The translations under genes and the position numbers were made by a program. Positions 24,060-31,512 of a DNA stretch of 64,000 bases are shown piece after piece. Positions within the stretch are counted from its first letter, which is position 1. Every line of letters begins with the position of its first letter. A model generated the notes under the pieces. It was not told where the DNA came from. It ran no database searches and worked only from the letters and a program-made list of their open reading frames with translations. The stretch is from Candidatus Anstonella stagnisolia (GTDB taxonomy: Archaea; Micrarchaeota; Micrarchaeia; Anstonellales; Anstonellaceae): NCBI GenBank assembly GCA_902384585.1, contig CABMCJ010000004.1, positions 634,086 to 698,085 of the forward strand, read 5' to 3'.

Positions 24060-24731
24060 TTATTCCAGTTCAAGCGCGTTCATCACTCTTGAGGCTTCAA
24101 AGCCGCTTGTTGCCTCGCCAATCACGCAGCCTTTTGAGTTTGCGATTATCCCAAGCCCTATGAAGGGCGAGCCCATATTCACGGTTGCGTTTGAGCCGCC
24201 AACCTTGAAAACCGACTTGAGCAGTTCCATTTCCTCCTCTTTTATGCGGTTGTGCGCCGCAAAGCCCTTGTTCGTTGCAACGCACGCGCTTCCGACTGTG
24301 AAGTATCCTGCGATGCTTGCGGGCACTGCCTCAACGCCGAGGCACTCAGAAATTTTTTTCACGAGCATATGCGGCATTTCCGCGTTCACGATTGCGCCCT
24401 TGTCGTTTGCGCACACGTTGTTGCCTGCCGCGCAGAAGTTTGAAGGGAGGGTGCAAATGTTCAGCCCCAAATCCTTGAAGAATTTCTTTTCGTGCTCCTC
24501 CGTGAAAATTGGGAGCACAATGCCGTTTGAGTTCAGCGCGCAGAAAATCCCAAGCAGGTTGCTGCCTGCGATTGTTGCTGGCTCTATCCTGCAGTCCAGC
24601 GCCTTTGCTGCTTTTGTGAATTTCGCATGCGCCCCAAGGGGGAGCAGCGCAAAATTTTCACTTGCCTTTGCAAACAGCCCTATGTGCGGGTTGCCGTCAT
24701 ACGCTACCTGGGTTGTTGCCATTTTTTTCAC
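24060..24731 (-). CDS. eif6: Translation initiation factor 6 (aIF6)
   Basis: 223 residues. It shows the fivefold repeated alpha-beta units of the eIF6 pentein fold (GNPHIGLFAKASENFALLPL, NLLGIFCALNSNGIVLP, NNVCANDKGAIVNAEM, GSACVATNKGFAAHNRI, SPFIGLGIIANSKGCVIG). It binds the large subunit and prevents premature joining. The GTG at 24731 gives M-K-K-M-A-T-T; the ATG at 24722 is an equally possible start. It follows L31e by 24 bases in the standard archaeal order. Confidence 0.93.
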   Translation of the reverse strand: MKKMATTQVAYDGNPHIGLFAKASENFALLPLGAHAKFTKAAKALDCRIEPATIAGSNLLGIFCALNSNGIVLPIFTEEHEKKFFKDLGLNICTLPSNFCAAGNNVCANDKGAIVNAEMPHMLVKKISECLGVEAVPASIAGYFTVGSACVATNKGFAAHNRIKEEEMELLKSVFKVGGSNATVNMGSPFIGLGIIANSKGCVIGEATSGFEASRVMNALELE

Positions 24732-24755
24732 GTGTGTACCTGAATTTGCTGCCGT

Positions 24756-25286
24756 TTACTGTGTTTTTGCAGGTGCGGGCGTTGCGGGCTTTGCCAAAGC
24801 TGCCTGTGCTGCTGGAGTTGCCGGTTTTGCTTGCGTTGTTGCCGGTGCCGCGGGCTTTGCCTGTTGGGCTGGCGGTTTTGCAGGCGTTGCTTGAGCTGCT
24901 TTTGCTTTTTCATCGGCTGCAGTTTTTGCCGGGGCTGCCTTCTTTGCCTTTGTTGCCTCAAGCGATTTCTTGTTGCGCTCGTCCTTTGCCTTCTTTGCCT
25001 CATCGAACTTTTTCTTTGAGGCTGCAATTTTTTCCTGCTCGTCCATGAGCCACACCGTGGTGAGGCCCTTGTCGTCCGTAACGAGCTTCGCCTTTATGCG
25101 CCTTGGGGGCTTGCCGTGCTCAAGGAGCGCGGAATTCACGCCTGCAGACACACGCACACTTCCGATATCGGCTTTCATGTGCCGTGAGGCGTATTCTTTT
25201 ATTACGCGGATTGCGCGCCTTGTCCTTTTTGTGCGCTTTGCCTCGAATGCTTCCCTCATTGGTATTGTGCAAATTTTTTCGACCAT
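24756..25286 (-). CDS. rpl31e: Ribosomal protein L31e with a long low-complexity C-terminal extension
   Basis: 176 residues. Residues 1-88 are a normal L31e (CTIPMREAFEAKRTKRTRRA, IRVIKEYASRHMKAD, NSALLEHGKPPRRIKAKL). About 88 more residues follow. They are first charged and helical (EKIAASKKKFDEAKKAKDER), then Ala/Pro/Lys/Gln repeats (TPAKPPAQQAKPAAPATTQA). Such tails are not part of the standard fold and should project from the ribosome near the exit tunnel, where L31e sits. Translation block order is conserved (after L39e). Confidence 0.93.
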   Translation of the reverse strand: MVEKICTIPMREAFEAKRTKRTRRAIRVIKEYASRHMKADIGSVRVSAGVNSALLEHGKPPRRIKAKLVTDDKGLTTVWLMDEQEKIAASKKKFDEAKKAKDERNKKSLEATKAKKAAPAKTAADEKAKAAQATPAKPPAQQAKPAAPATTQAKPATPAAQAALAKPATPAPAKTQ

Positions 25287-25288
25287 TC

Positions 25289-25471
25289 TTATCCTCTCCT
25301 TCCAAGGTTCTTCTGGCTGTGAAGCTTGAGCTTCTGGTTGCGCCAGCTGCGCCTGCGAGCCGCAGTAACCCTGCGTTTTGTTTTCGCAATCACGAAAAGC
25401 GGCAGCCTGCGGTTTTTCTTAAGCGCGTGGGACAGCCTTGCCTTTTTTTGTACAGATTTTACTTTGCTCAT
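25289..25471 (-). CDS. rpl39e: Ribosomal protein L39e
   Basis: 60 residues from the ATG at 25471 (MSKVKSVQKKARLSHALKKN), ending in SQKNLGRRG. The sequence is very basic with the L39e motif RRSWRNQKLKLH. L39e lines the peptide exit tunnel, next to L31e. A ribosome-binding site GGGGTG lies about six bases before the start. The stop is two bases from the L31e start, so the pair is coupled. The longer open frame seen upstream overlaps the previous gene and is not used. Confidence 0.92.
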   Translation of the reverse strand: MSKVKSVQKKARLSHALKKNRRLPLFVIAKTKRRVTAARRRSWRNQKLKLHSQKNLGRRG

Positions 25472-25494
25472 GTTAGCACCCCTCATCCCTGAAC

Positions 25495-25836
25495 TTACCC
25501 GATGTAGCTTTGCCCCCTCTGGGCTGCTGCAGCCGCTGCCTGCCTTTGCCTGGCGCGCACCTGCTCGTATTCCTTCCAGAGGGCATCGGCTTTCTTTCCT
25601 CTGATTACTTTTGTAACTATCTGCTTTGGCATTGGGGCAGTCAGGCCCGCAAGCGGGCGGTAGTCCACAAGCACTATGTCCCCATCTTTTACTTTGCCCG
25701 CGAGCTTTGCGTCCACGAGGAGCGTGAGCACGTTCTCGTCCCACATCATGAGAAGCGCCTGCGTCGTTGTGTCCGCTGCGATTACGTCCTTGTCCGCCTT
25801 TGAGAATACCTTGAGGACTTTTCCAGGGTGGTACAT
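25495..25836 (-). CDS. Unknown protein in the ribosomal block, OB/SH3-like by appearance
   Basis: 113 residues from the ATG at 25836 (MYHPGKVLKVFSKADKDVIA), after TTGGAG at good spacing. It is strand-rich at the start (KDGDIVLVDYRPLAGLTAP), with a basic helical, Ala/Gln-rich tail (RQRQAAAAAAQRGQSY). The short beta domain could be an OB or SH3 barrel, which would suit RNA or ribosome binding. The family was not recognised. It lies between PDCD5 and L39e with small gaps, in a block otherwise devoted to translation. Confidence 0.7.
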   Translation of the reverse strand: MYHPGKVLKVFSKADKDVIAADTTTQALLMMWDENVLTLLVDAKLAGKVKDGDIVLVDYRPLAGLTAPMPKQIVTKVIRGKKADALWKEYEQVRARQRQAAAAAAQRGQSYIG

Positions 25837-25864
25837 TTTTACACGCTCCAACTTTGTTTTCAGT

Positions 25865-26185
25865 TCATTTCTTCTGTATCGTGATGCTGCCCTCGCGCCT
25901 TTGCGTGAGCTTTGCGAGCACTGCGCGCAATTGCGCCTCGTTGAGCTTGCCTTTCAATTGGCCGCTTTGGTACAATTGCGCAAGCACGGATATCAGCCTG
26001 TCATAAGTTTCCGGGGAGGAAATCCTTACCATCATTGCCCGCTCATACGCGTCATTTTCAAGCACGCGCATGAGGAGCGACTTTTTCTGCTCGTCCATCT
26101 GCTGCGCCTGTTGCCTTTCTGCAAGCATTTGGCGCAGCCTTTTCTGGCGCGCTTCCTGCAGGTTTTCCCCTTCATCTTCCTCCAT
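25865..26185 (-). CDS. PDCD5-family DNA-binding protein
   Basis: 106 residues. The N-terminal helix RQKRLRQMLAERQQAQQ, the core KKSLLMRVLENDAYERAMMV-RIS and the end LKGKLNEAQLRAVLAKL with I-T-I-Q-K-K match the three-helix PDCD5/TFAR19 family. It is often annotated as a DNA-binding protein in archaea, although its true function is not settled. Position after S19e is the usual archaeal one, 26 bases downstream. Confidence 0.92.
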   Translation of the reverse strand: MEEDEGENLQEARQKRLRQMLAERQQAQQMDEQKKSLLMRVLENDAYERAMMVRISSPETYDRLISVLAQLYQSGQLKGKLNEAQLRAVLAKLTQRREGSITIQKK

Positions 26186-26211
26186 TCTTTTCTCCCTCTT
26201 TATTGTTTTCT

Positions 26212-26649
26212 TTATTGCGATGCGGTTTTCTTTGAGACTGCGAGAGCGGCTGCATCAAGCAGTTTCATGCCCTTTGCGGTTATTACGCGCCCGGGTTTCC
26301 CTTTTTTCTTGTTCTTTGCAAGCAATTCCGCCTTTTCAAGCAACTGCATTGTTTTCCTTATCAGGGAACCGCCTGCACGGCGGTGCTCGTCGGGCTTTAC
26401 GCCGCGCTTTTTCCTTCCGCCATAGTGCGTGCGAAGGCGCGATACGCCAACTGGCCCGTGCGAATATGCCTGCCTCAGGATTGAGGCTGCACGTATGAAA
26501 AAGAAATTCTTCTGCTGCGGGAGCCTCTCGTTGTGCGGGCCGCTTTTCACGGTGCCCACCCATGCGGGACCCTCTATTTTCATCTCTTCCAGCCTTGCAG
26601 CTGCCTCTTCAATTAGCCGGCGTGGCTCCACGTCAAATATAGTTACCAA
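26212..26649 (-). CDS. rps19e: Ribosomal protein S19e
   Basis: 145 residues. The family signature is EGPAWVGTVKSGPHNERLPQ, then FFIRAASILRQAYSHGPVGV, then YGGRKKRGVKPDEHRRAGGS and the C-terminal winged-helix-like part. The start is the TTG at 26649 (M-V-T-I-F-D-V-E-P), because GAGGTG lies five bases before it; ten residues read upstream have no family match. The gene opens the minus-strand translation block. Confidence 0.93.
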   Translation of the reverse strand: MVTIFDVEPRRLIEEAAARLEEMKIEGPAWVGTVKSGPHNERLPQQKNFFFIRAASILRQAYSHGPVGVSRLRTHYGGRKKRGVKPDEHRRAGGSLIRKTMQLLEKAELLAKNKKKGKPGRVITAKGMKLLDAAALAVSKKTASQ

Positions 26650-26741
26650 ATTAACACCTCTACTGCTAGTGCGAAACAACAGCCTCGCGGAACTAGTCCC
26701 ATGTCCCCCCTTGCGGGGTTCATACTCACAAATAGGAGATA

Positions 26742-26749
26742 GTATATAC
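26742..26749 (-). promoter_or_regulatory. TATA box of the translation block
   Basis: The minus-strand sequence GTATATAC lies 93 bases before the S19e start. The leader of about 68 bases includes a short hairpin (CCCCGCAAGGGG) and a nine-codon ATG frame (26730 downward) before the GAGGTG site, so leader-level control of the block is possible. Confidence 0.5.
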
Positions 26750-26796
26750 GGATGAAGCTATTTAAAGGTTTGGCAGCCGCCCGCATACTGGGAAGG

Positions 26797-27537
26797 CTAG
26801 ATTTTCCTTACGCAAAAGGGCTCTTTTGAGAATGCGTTGAAGAATATGAAATAGGGCGCCTTCACGTACGGCTTCTTGAGCAAGACTGCGAGCGTTTGCA
26901 TTGCATTTATGTTCCCTATCATTGCAGGCACAACCCCTAAGATGGGCATGCCCTTGGGATAATTTTTCAAGAGCTCTCTTGCCTCTTGCATCTTCTTTCC
27001 GCGCGTGGGAAGAGCTAGGACTGCCTCAAAATCAAGTGAGTCAAAAACGCTGCACATCCCGCATGTGCGGGCTGCTGAGCCGAATACGAATGGGATGCGC
27101 CTTTTGCGGCACTCCCTGCTTAAAATTACGCGCGAAATCGGGTTGTCAAGGCAGTCTACAACAACGTCTGCGCCTTTCACAAAGGAAGAAACATTTCGCT
27201 CGTCTATGAAATTTGCAATCTTTCTTACCCGTACGCCTTTGTTTAACGTGTGCGCGAAGTCGGATGCAACGTCAGCCTTTCTTTTCCTGAGAGTTTTGCA
27301 GTTCGCAAGCACTTGGCGGTTGAAGTTTGTTAGCTCGAACCTGTCGCCGTCTGCGATTGTGAAGTTCCCTATTCCGGCACGAAGGAGCATTTGGAAAGTT
27401 ATGCCGCCTAAGCCGCCTAAGCCGCAGATTGCAACGCGGCTATTTCGCAGTTTTTTCTGCTCGCGCTGCGTGAGAACTCCGATGTTGCGCGCGAATGCTT
27501 TCTCATAATCTCCCATAAGGGGAATTTGCGCACACAT
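26797..27537 (-). CDS. ThiF/MoeB/HesA-family E1-like adenylyltransferase
   Basis: 246 residues. The nucleotide-binding loop is VAICGLGGLGGITFQMLLRA (G-x-G-G-x-G), followed by D-G-D-R-F-E-L-T-N-x-N-R-Q (IADGDRFELTNFNRQVLAN), the adenylation signature of the family. DVVVDCLDNPISRVIL is also typical. Such enzymes activate ubiquitin-like or sulfur-carrier proteins, or act on tRNA t6A (TcdA). The catalytic Cys candidate near RTCGMCSVF and the partner are not certain. Start: ATG at 27537, with ATG at 27516 as alternative. It is divergent from DTD2. Confidence 0.85.
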   Translation of the reverse strand: MCAQIPLMGDYEKAFARNIGVLTQREQKKLRNSRVAICGLGGLGGITFQMLLRAGIGNFTIADGDRFELTNFNRQVLANCKTLRKRKADVASDFAHTLNKGVRVRKIANFIDERNVSSFVKGADVVVDCLDNPISRVILSRECRKRRIPFVFGSAARTCGMCSVFDSLDFEAVLALPTRGKKMQEARELLKNYPKGMPILGVVPAMIGNINAMQTLAVLLKKPYVKAPYFIFFNAFSKEPFCVRKI

Positions 27538-27568
27538 TAATTTATTCCTTCGGTGCAAAAGTGCATTT

Positions 27569-28360
27569 ATGTTGCACATAATTTTTTCAAAGGACAATAA
27601 GGCGAGCTCCAATATTGCGGGCAGACTTGTTTCGAAGTACGGGTTTGCGAAGCTGCGCGAGGGGGTTTGGCAGGCAAAAGCTGGGGAGAGGGACGTGCAG
27701 CTCGTGCAATTCTCAGGGAGCATTGTGGAAATTGCGCCCTCTTTCCAATCCGAACTTCTTGTGTATGCATCCACGCACCGCTCAGAAAGCAAAAAGCCCT
27801 GTTTCACAACGCACGTGCCGGGAAATTGGGGGAATGCGGATTTGGGGGGAGTTCCAAGAACGCTGAACATTTGCGCCCCTAGCGCGATGAAAAATATTTT
27901 GTGCAAAATGAACGAGCTCTCGCAAAAAAGCGAATTGAAGTGGCCTGTTTCTCTTGAGGTTGACCATCATGGGCCCACGCTTTCCTCTCCAATTCTCTTT
28001 GCGGAAATCGGGAGTGGGGAGGAGGAATGGGCAAATGAAGTTGCTGGAGAAATAGTTGCGGATGCGATTATGGATGGGCTTGCGAGTGAGAAAGAGTTTC
28101 CCGCCTATTTGGGATTTGGCGGGATGCATTACGCGTCAAAATTCAACGGGTATGAGGTTGGGGGGAGCATTGCACTGTCGCACATCCTCCCGAAATACCA
28201 TGCGGCTTCTTTTGAGCGGGAAATGCTTGCGCAGGCATTGGAAAAATGCACGCAAAAGGCAGAGGGTGCGCTTGTGGACTGGAAAGGATTGGGCGGGGAA
28301 GAGAGGCAGAAGGTAATTTCCATTCTTGAGGAAGCAGGGGTAAAGTGGAAGAAAGCATAA
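27569..28360 (+). CDS. dtdA: D-aminoacyl-tRNA deacylase, archaeal/plant DTD2 type
   Basis: 263 residues. Signature segments are LEVDHHGPTLSSPILFAEIG, YLGFGGMHYASKFN and ALSHILPKYHA, all with conserved His residues typical of DTD2/GEK1. It removes D-amino acids from mischarged tRNAs. The length equals the family norm. The start at 27569 (MLHIIFSKDNKASSNIAGRL) is 31 bases from the divergent ThiF-like gene. It is convergent with htpX. Confidence 0.9.
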   Translation: MLHIIFSKDNKASSNIAGRLVSKYGFAKLREGVWQAKAGERDVQLVQFSGSIVEIAPSFQSELLVYASTHRSESKKPCFTTHVPGNWGNADLGGVPRTLNICAPSAMKNILCKMNELSQKSELKWPVSLEVDHHGPTLSSPILFAEIGSGEEEWANEVAGEIVADAIMDGLASEKEFPAYLGFGGMHYASKFNGYEVGGSIALSHILPKYHAASFEREMLAQALEKCTQKAEGALVDWKGLGGEERQKVISILEEAGVKWKKA

Positions 28361-28372
28361 AATATAAATTTC

Positions 28373-29254
28373 TTAAGCTGCGATTTTTTTCAAAGCCGCA
28401 ATCCGCTCTTCTATTGGGGGGTGCGTTGAGAAGAGCGAGAGGAACTTGTTAGGGATAGGGTTTGCGATGTAAAGGGATGCAGTCGTATCTGTTGCATTTT
28501 TCACGCGCAATGTGCTCTTTCCTATTTTTGCAAGCGCGCTTCCCAAGCCTGAGGGGTCGCGCGTGAGCTGCACTGAGCTTGCATCCGCAAGGAATTCCCT
28601 TTTCCTTGAGATTGCGAGATGCACAAGCTGCGCGAAAATGGGCGCGAGGACTATGAAGGCAAGCCCGATGAGCATTAGGATTCCATTGCCCCCTTTTTCG
28701 TCCCGCCTTCCCCCGCCGAAAAAGAGCATGCGCATCGCAATGTCACCCATTATTGCGATTGCGCCTACAAGGACTACTACGAGAGTTGCAAAGCGGATGT
28801 CGTAGTTTTTCACGTGCGAGAGCTCGTGAGCAAGCACGCCCTCAAGCTCGTAGCGGTCCATTATTTTTAGCAAGCCCGTTGTAACCGCGACTGAGGCGTG
28901 CTGCGGGTCGCGCCCAGTTGCGAATGCATTTGGGGCATCGTCTTCTACCACGTATGCCGCAGGGGTTGGGATGCCTGCGGCGATTGCGAGCCCTTCAACC
29001 GCATTTATGTAGTGGGGGTATTGTTTCCTGTCCGCAAGCCTTGCATTGCTCATTGAAAGCACGATTTTGTCTGAATAGAAATAGCCGCCCCATGCGTACA
29101 CGCCCGAAAGGATGAGCGCGAGGATGAGCCCGAAAGACCCCAGGCGCACAACGTAGCTTATTGCCCATGCTACTGCGAAAACAAGGATGAGCATTACGAA
29201 CATGAGGGCAAGCGAGTTCCGCTTGTTCCTATTTACTGAATCATAAAGCTCCAT
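28373..29254 (-). CDS. htpX: M48-family membrane metalloprotease HtpX
   Basis: 293 residues. Two N-terminal membrane helices (about 16-55), then the zinc motif VLAHELSHVKNYDIR (HExxH), two further hydrophobic segments and a downstream Glu region (RKREFLADASSVQLTRDPSG). HtpX degrades misfolded membrane proteins. The C-terminal STHPPIEERIAAL is also standard. LemA is encoded 18 bases upstream on the same strand, a common HtpX partner gene in bacteria and archaea. Confidence 0.94.
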   Translation of the reverse strand: MELYDSVNRNKRNSLALMFVMLILVFAVAWAISYVVRLGSFGLILALILSGVYAWGGYFYSDKIVLSMSNARLADRKQYPHYINAVEGLAIAAGIPTPAAYVVEDDAPNAFATGRDPQHASVAVTTGLLKIMDRYELEGVLAHELSHVKNYDIRFATLVVVLVGAIAIMGDIAMRMLFFGGGRRDEKGGNGILMLIGLAFIVLAPIFAQLVHLAISRKREFLADASSVQLTRDPSGLGSALAKIGKSTLRVKNATDTTASLYIANPIPNKFLSLFSTHPPIEERIAALKKIAA

Positions 29255-29272
29255 TCAAAAACCCCGCAGGGA

Positions 29273-29833
29273 CTAGAACGAAACTTTTACGTTCTCTTTT
29301 TCGTCCCCTTCGGTCTTGAAGTATTCGCGTGCCTTGAAGCCAAACATGCCTGCGAGAATGTTGCTTGGGACTGTTTGTATGCTTGTGTTGTAGGAGAGCA
29401 CGGAATCATTGTAGAACTGGCGGGCGTATGCGATTTTGCTCTCTGTGCCTGCAATTTCCTCCTGGAGCATCTTGAAATTCTCGTTTGCGCGCAATTGCGG
29501 GTAGTTTTCCGCGACTGCAAAAAGGGACTTGAGCGTGGAGGAAAGCATGTTGTCCGCTTTTGCCTTTTCGCCTACTGTCTGCGCGCCCATCAATGCTGCG
29601 CGCGCCTTTGTAACGTTCTCAAAAACGGACTTTTCGTGCTTTGCGTAGCCCTTTACTGTTTCCACGAGGTTTGGTATCATGTCGTACCTGCGCTTGAGCT
29701 GCACGTCTATTTGCGACCATGCGTTGTCTATGCGGTTTCTTGCTGTAATGAGCCCGTTGTAAATTAGAACTACGCCGCCAACTAGAATTACAAGAACGAC
29801 TCCGCCTGCAAGTACTATTGTTTCAAGCGCCAT
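29273..29833 (-). CDS. lemA: LemA-family membrane protein
   Basis: 186 residues. An N-terminal membrane helix ([20 protein letters not shown]) is followed by [20 protein letters not shown] and [20 protein letters not shown], the LemA signature, and a coiled helical domain. The C-terminus [20 protein letters not shown] is the normal ending. Its role is not well known; it is often next to HtpX and may affect membrane quality control. Both genes form a minus-strand operon. Confidence 0.93.
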   Translation of the reverse strand: MALETIVLAGGVVLVILVGGVVLIYNGLITARNRIDNAWSQIDVQLKRRYDMIPNLVETVKGYAKHEKSVFENVTKARAALMGAQTVGEKAKADNMLSSTLKSLFAVAENYPQLRANENFKMLQEEIAGTESKIAYARQFYNDSVLSYNTSIQTVPSNILAGMFGFKAREYFKTEGDEKENVKVSF

Positions 29834-29901
29834 AATACCACCGAGGGGATATGCGAGACGTTATTTATATTCTTATATCCAAGAGGCCCAAAAGAAGAAA
29901 A

Positions 29902-30534
29902 TCAGATTTTGAATATTTCCACTTTGCCGTGGTATATTTCGATTTGCGGGTTTTGCGAATCAATTTTTTGCATTGCCATCAAACGGTCAGCAAGCTTGTT
30001 GCACTCGCCGTGCACGGCTGAAGACAATGCACGCAAATCAACAGAGTTTGAATAGAGGTCTGCAAGCGCAGGGTCCAGGGCGCTGAATATTGCCTGAAGA
30101 GGGGAGTTGATATGATGTTTTACTGTTCCCTCAAAGAGGGCGCGCACTTTCTCGGTTTCAAGCGTCATTTGGTCATCAGGGAATCCTTCCATTTTGCACA
30201 GGCGTTTAATGCGGCTGGAAAATTCTTCTGCAAGGGACTGGAGCGCATTCAAGTGGGGCTCTGCGCTTGAGGGGTTTGCGGCGTGCGCGGCATCTTGCGC
30301 TGCCTGATTCATCTTTTGCGTCAACTGCTCCTGTGCGAGCATGCGGGCTTCTGCCTTGAACCATTCTATTGCAACAAACCGGTCAAATTCGGTGCCTTGT
30401 TTCATGGTTGAAGCAGGGCCGCTGCTCCCTATGAGCCCGTCCTTAAAATGCCTGTCTGCAGCAGGATGCACTGGCGGCACGGGGGGGATGCCCGCACGGC
30501 TGAGCCGCTCTCCTGCGATTTCTATTTTGCCCAT
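29902..30534 (-). CDS. Protein with a lone histidine-kinase-type dimerisation helix
   Basis: 210 residues from the ATG at 30534. A Pro-rich N-terminus (AGIPPVPPVHPAADRHF) is followed by helical segments (40-130). At H140 the sequence reads V-K-H-H-I-N-S-P-L-Q-A-I, close to the histidine kinase H-box (H-[DE]-x-N-N-P-L-x-A-I). A second helix (LRALSSAVHGECNKLADRLM) completes a two-helix DHp-like unit, but the protein ends about 20 residues later, with no ATP-binding domain. It may be phosphorylated by another kinase, or may have lost catalysis. No response regulator is adjacent. Confidence 0.6.
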   Translation of the reverse strand: MGKIEIAGERLSRAGIPPVPPVHPAADRHFKDGLIGSSGPASTMKQGTEFDRFVAIEWFKAEARMLAQEQLTQKMNQAAQDAAHAANPSSAEPHLNALQSLAEEFSSRIKRLCKMEGFPDDQMTLETEKVRALFEGTVKHHINSPLQAIFSALDPALADLYSNSVDLRALSSAVHGECNKLADRLMAMQKIDSQNPQIEIYHGKVEIFKI

Positions 30535-30606
30535 TTGAACCATCTGCCACTGTCGCCAGTACAATATGCTCGCCAACATTTATTAGTCTTGCACGCATTA
30601 GTTCGA

Positions 30607-31512
30607 ATGGGTAATATGAGGAAGGCTTTTGTGTTCTCATTGGACGCTTTCGTAGCGCTCATGCTTGTTCTCCTCGCAATAAATTCCGCAATAGCGCTCT
30701 CCTCAGTGCCAAAGGGGTATTATTCGTCCCTTGAGCAGGCGCACGACCTTGCGAAAGACACGCTGCGCTCAATGCACTCAACGCAATACAATGCAAAGCT
30801 CACGTACGTGGATGCGGTGCTTGTCGGGGGCGGGGACAGGCTTGTTGCGATTGCAAACTCGGCTGAAAAGGCAATCCCGATGCAATTCGGGTACCGCTTT
30901 GACAAGTTCAATGCGCTCACGAACACGTGGGAAACGCTTTATGATTCCGCAACTGACCCGTCATCTTCGAGGTATGGGAAAACCCAGGGGAAGCTTTCAG
31001 CATCTTATAGGCTCTTTTTCTCTTCGTATGAAAATTCGCTCAATAGGGGGGAATCGCCTTTCTGCTATAAATCGTGCAGCGGGGTGCCTGAACTGCCGCC
31101 CTCGGCAGGGGACGTTGGCGGCATAACCGATGCGCAGGCAACGAATGCGCAAATCGCAGGGCAGCAGTATTCCGCGCCAATCGGGGCTGCGAAGGGTGGG
31201 ATGCGTTTTGAGGGGGCGATACAAGCTAATCAGGCAAACCTGCCAAACAACGGGATTGGGGCAGGAAATGCGGGCGCAGCCCAGAACCAGCAGGCGGATT
31301 TGGGCAACAGTGGGGCAATTGCGGGCGATGCCGGGCAGGCGAACCCCAATGCGTTTGAAAACAACCAGGTGAATTTGGGCAACACCGGAGTAGTTGTAGG
31401 AGTGGGTGGGCAGGCGCAGAAACAATGCATGTCGCCCTGCGACGTTCCGTTCTCGCTTTATGATGCCGGGACGCCCTTCATTGGGCAGCTTAGGCTTACT
31501 GTATATTCATGA
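30607..31512 (+). CDS. Pilin-like protein with Asn/Gly repeats
   Basis: 301 residues. The N-terminus M-R-K-AFVFSLDAFVALMLVLLA is a pilin-type leader and helix. After a globular part, residues about 205-270 form three repeats of roughly 23 residues with the pattern N-Q-x-N-L-x-N-x-G-x-x-x-G-x-x-G (NQANLPNNGIGAGNAGAAQN, NQQADLGNSGAIAGDAGQAN, NNQVNLGNTGVVVGVGGQAQ). The C-terminus has two Cys close together (QKQCMSPCDVPF). ATG at 30607 or 30616. It is first of a five-gene pilin operon with overlapping ends. Confidence 0.7.
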   Translation: MGNMRKAFVFSLDAFVALMLVLLAINSAIALSSVPKGYYSSLEQAHDLAKDTLRSMHSTQYNAKLTYVDAVLVGGGDRLVAIANSAEKAIPMQFGYRFDKFNALTNTWETLYDSATDPSSSRYGKTQGKLSASYRLFFSSYENSLNRGESPFCYKSCSGVPELPPSAGDVGGITDAQATNAQIAGQQYSAPIGAAKGGMRFEGAIQANQANLPNNGIGAGNAGAAQNQQADLGNSGAIAGDAGQANPNAFENNQVNLGNTGVVVGVGGQAQKQCMSPCDVPFSLYDAGTPFIGQLRLTVYS

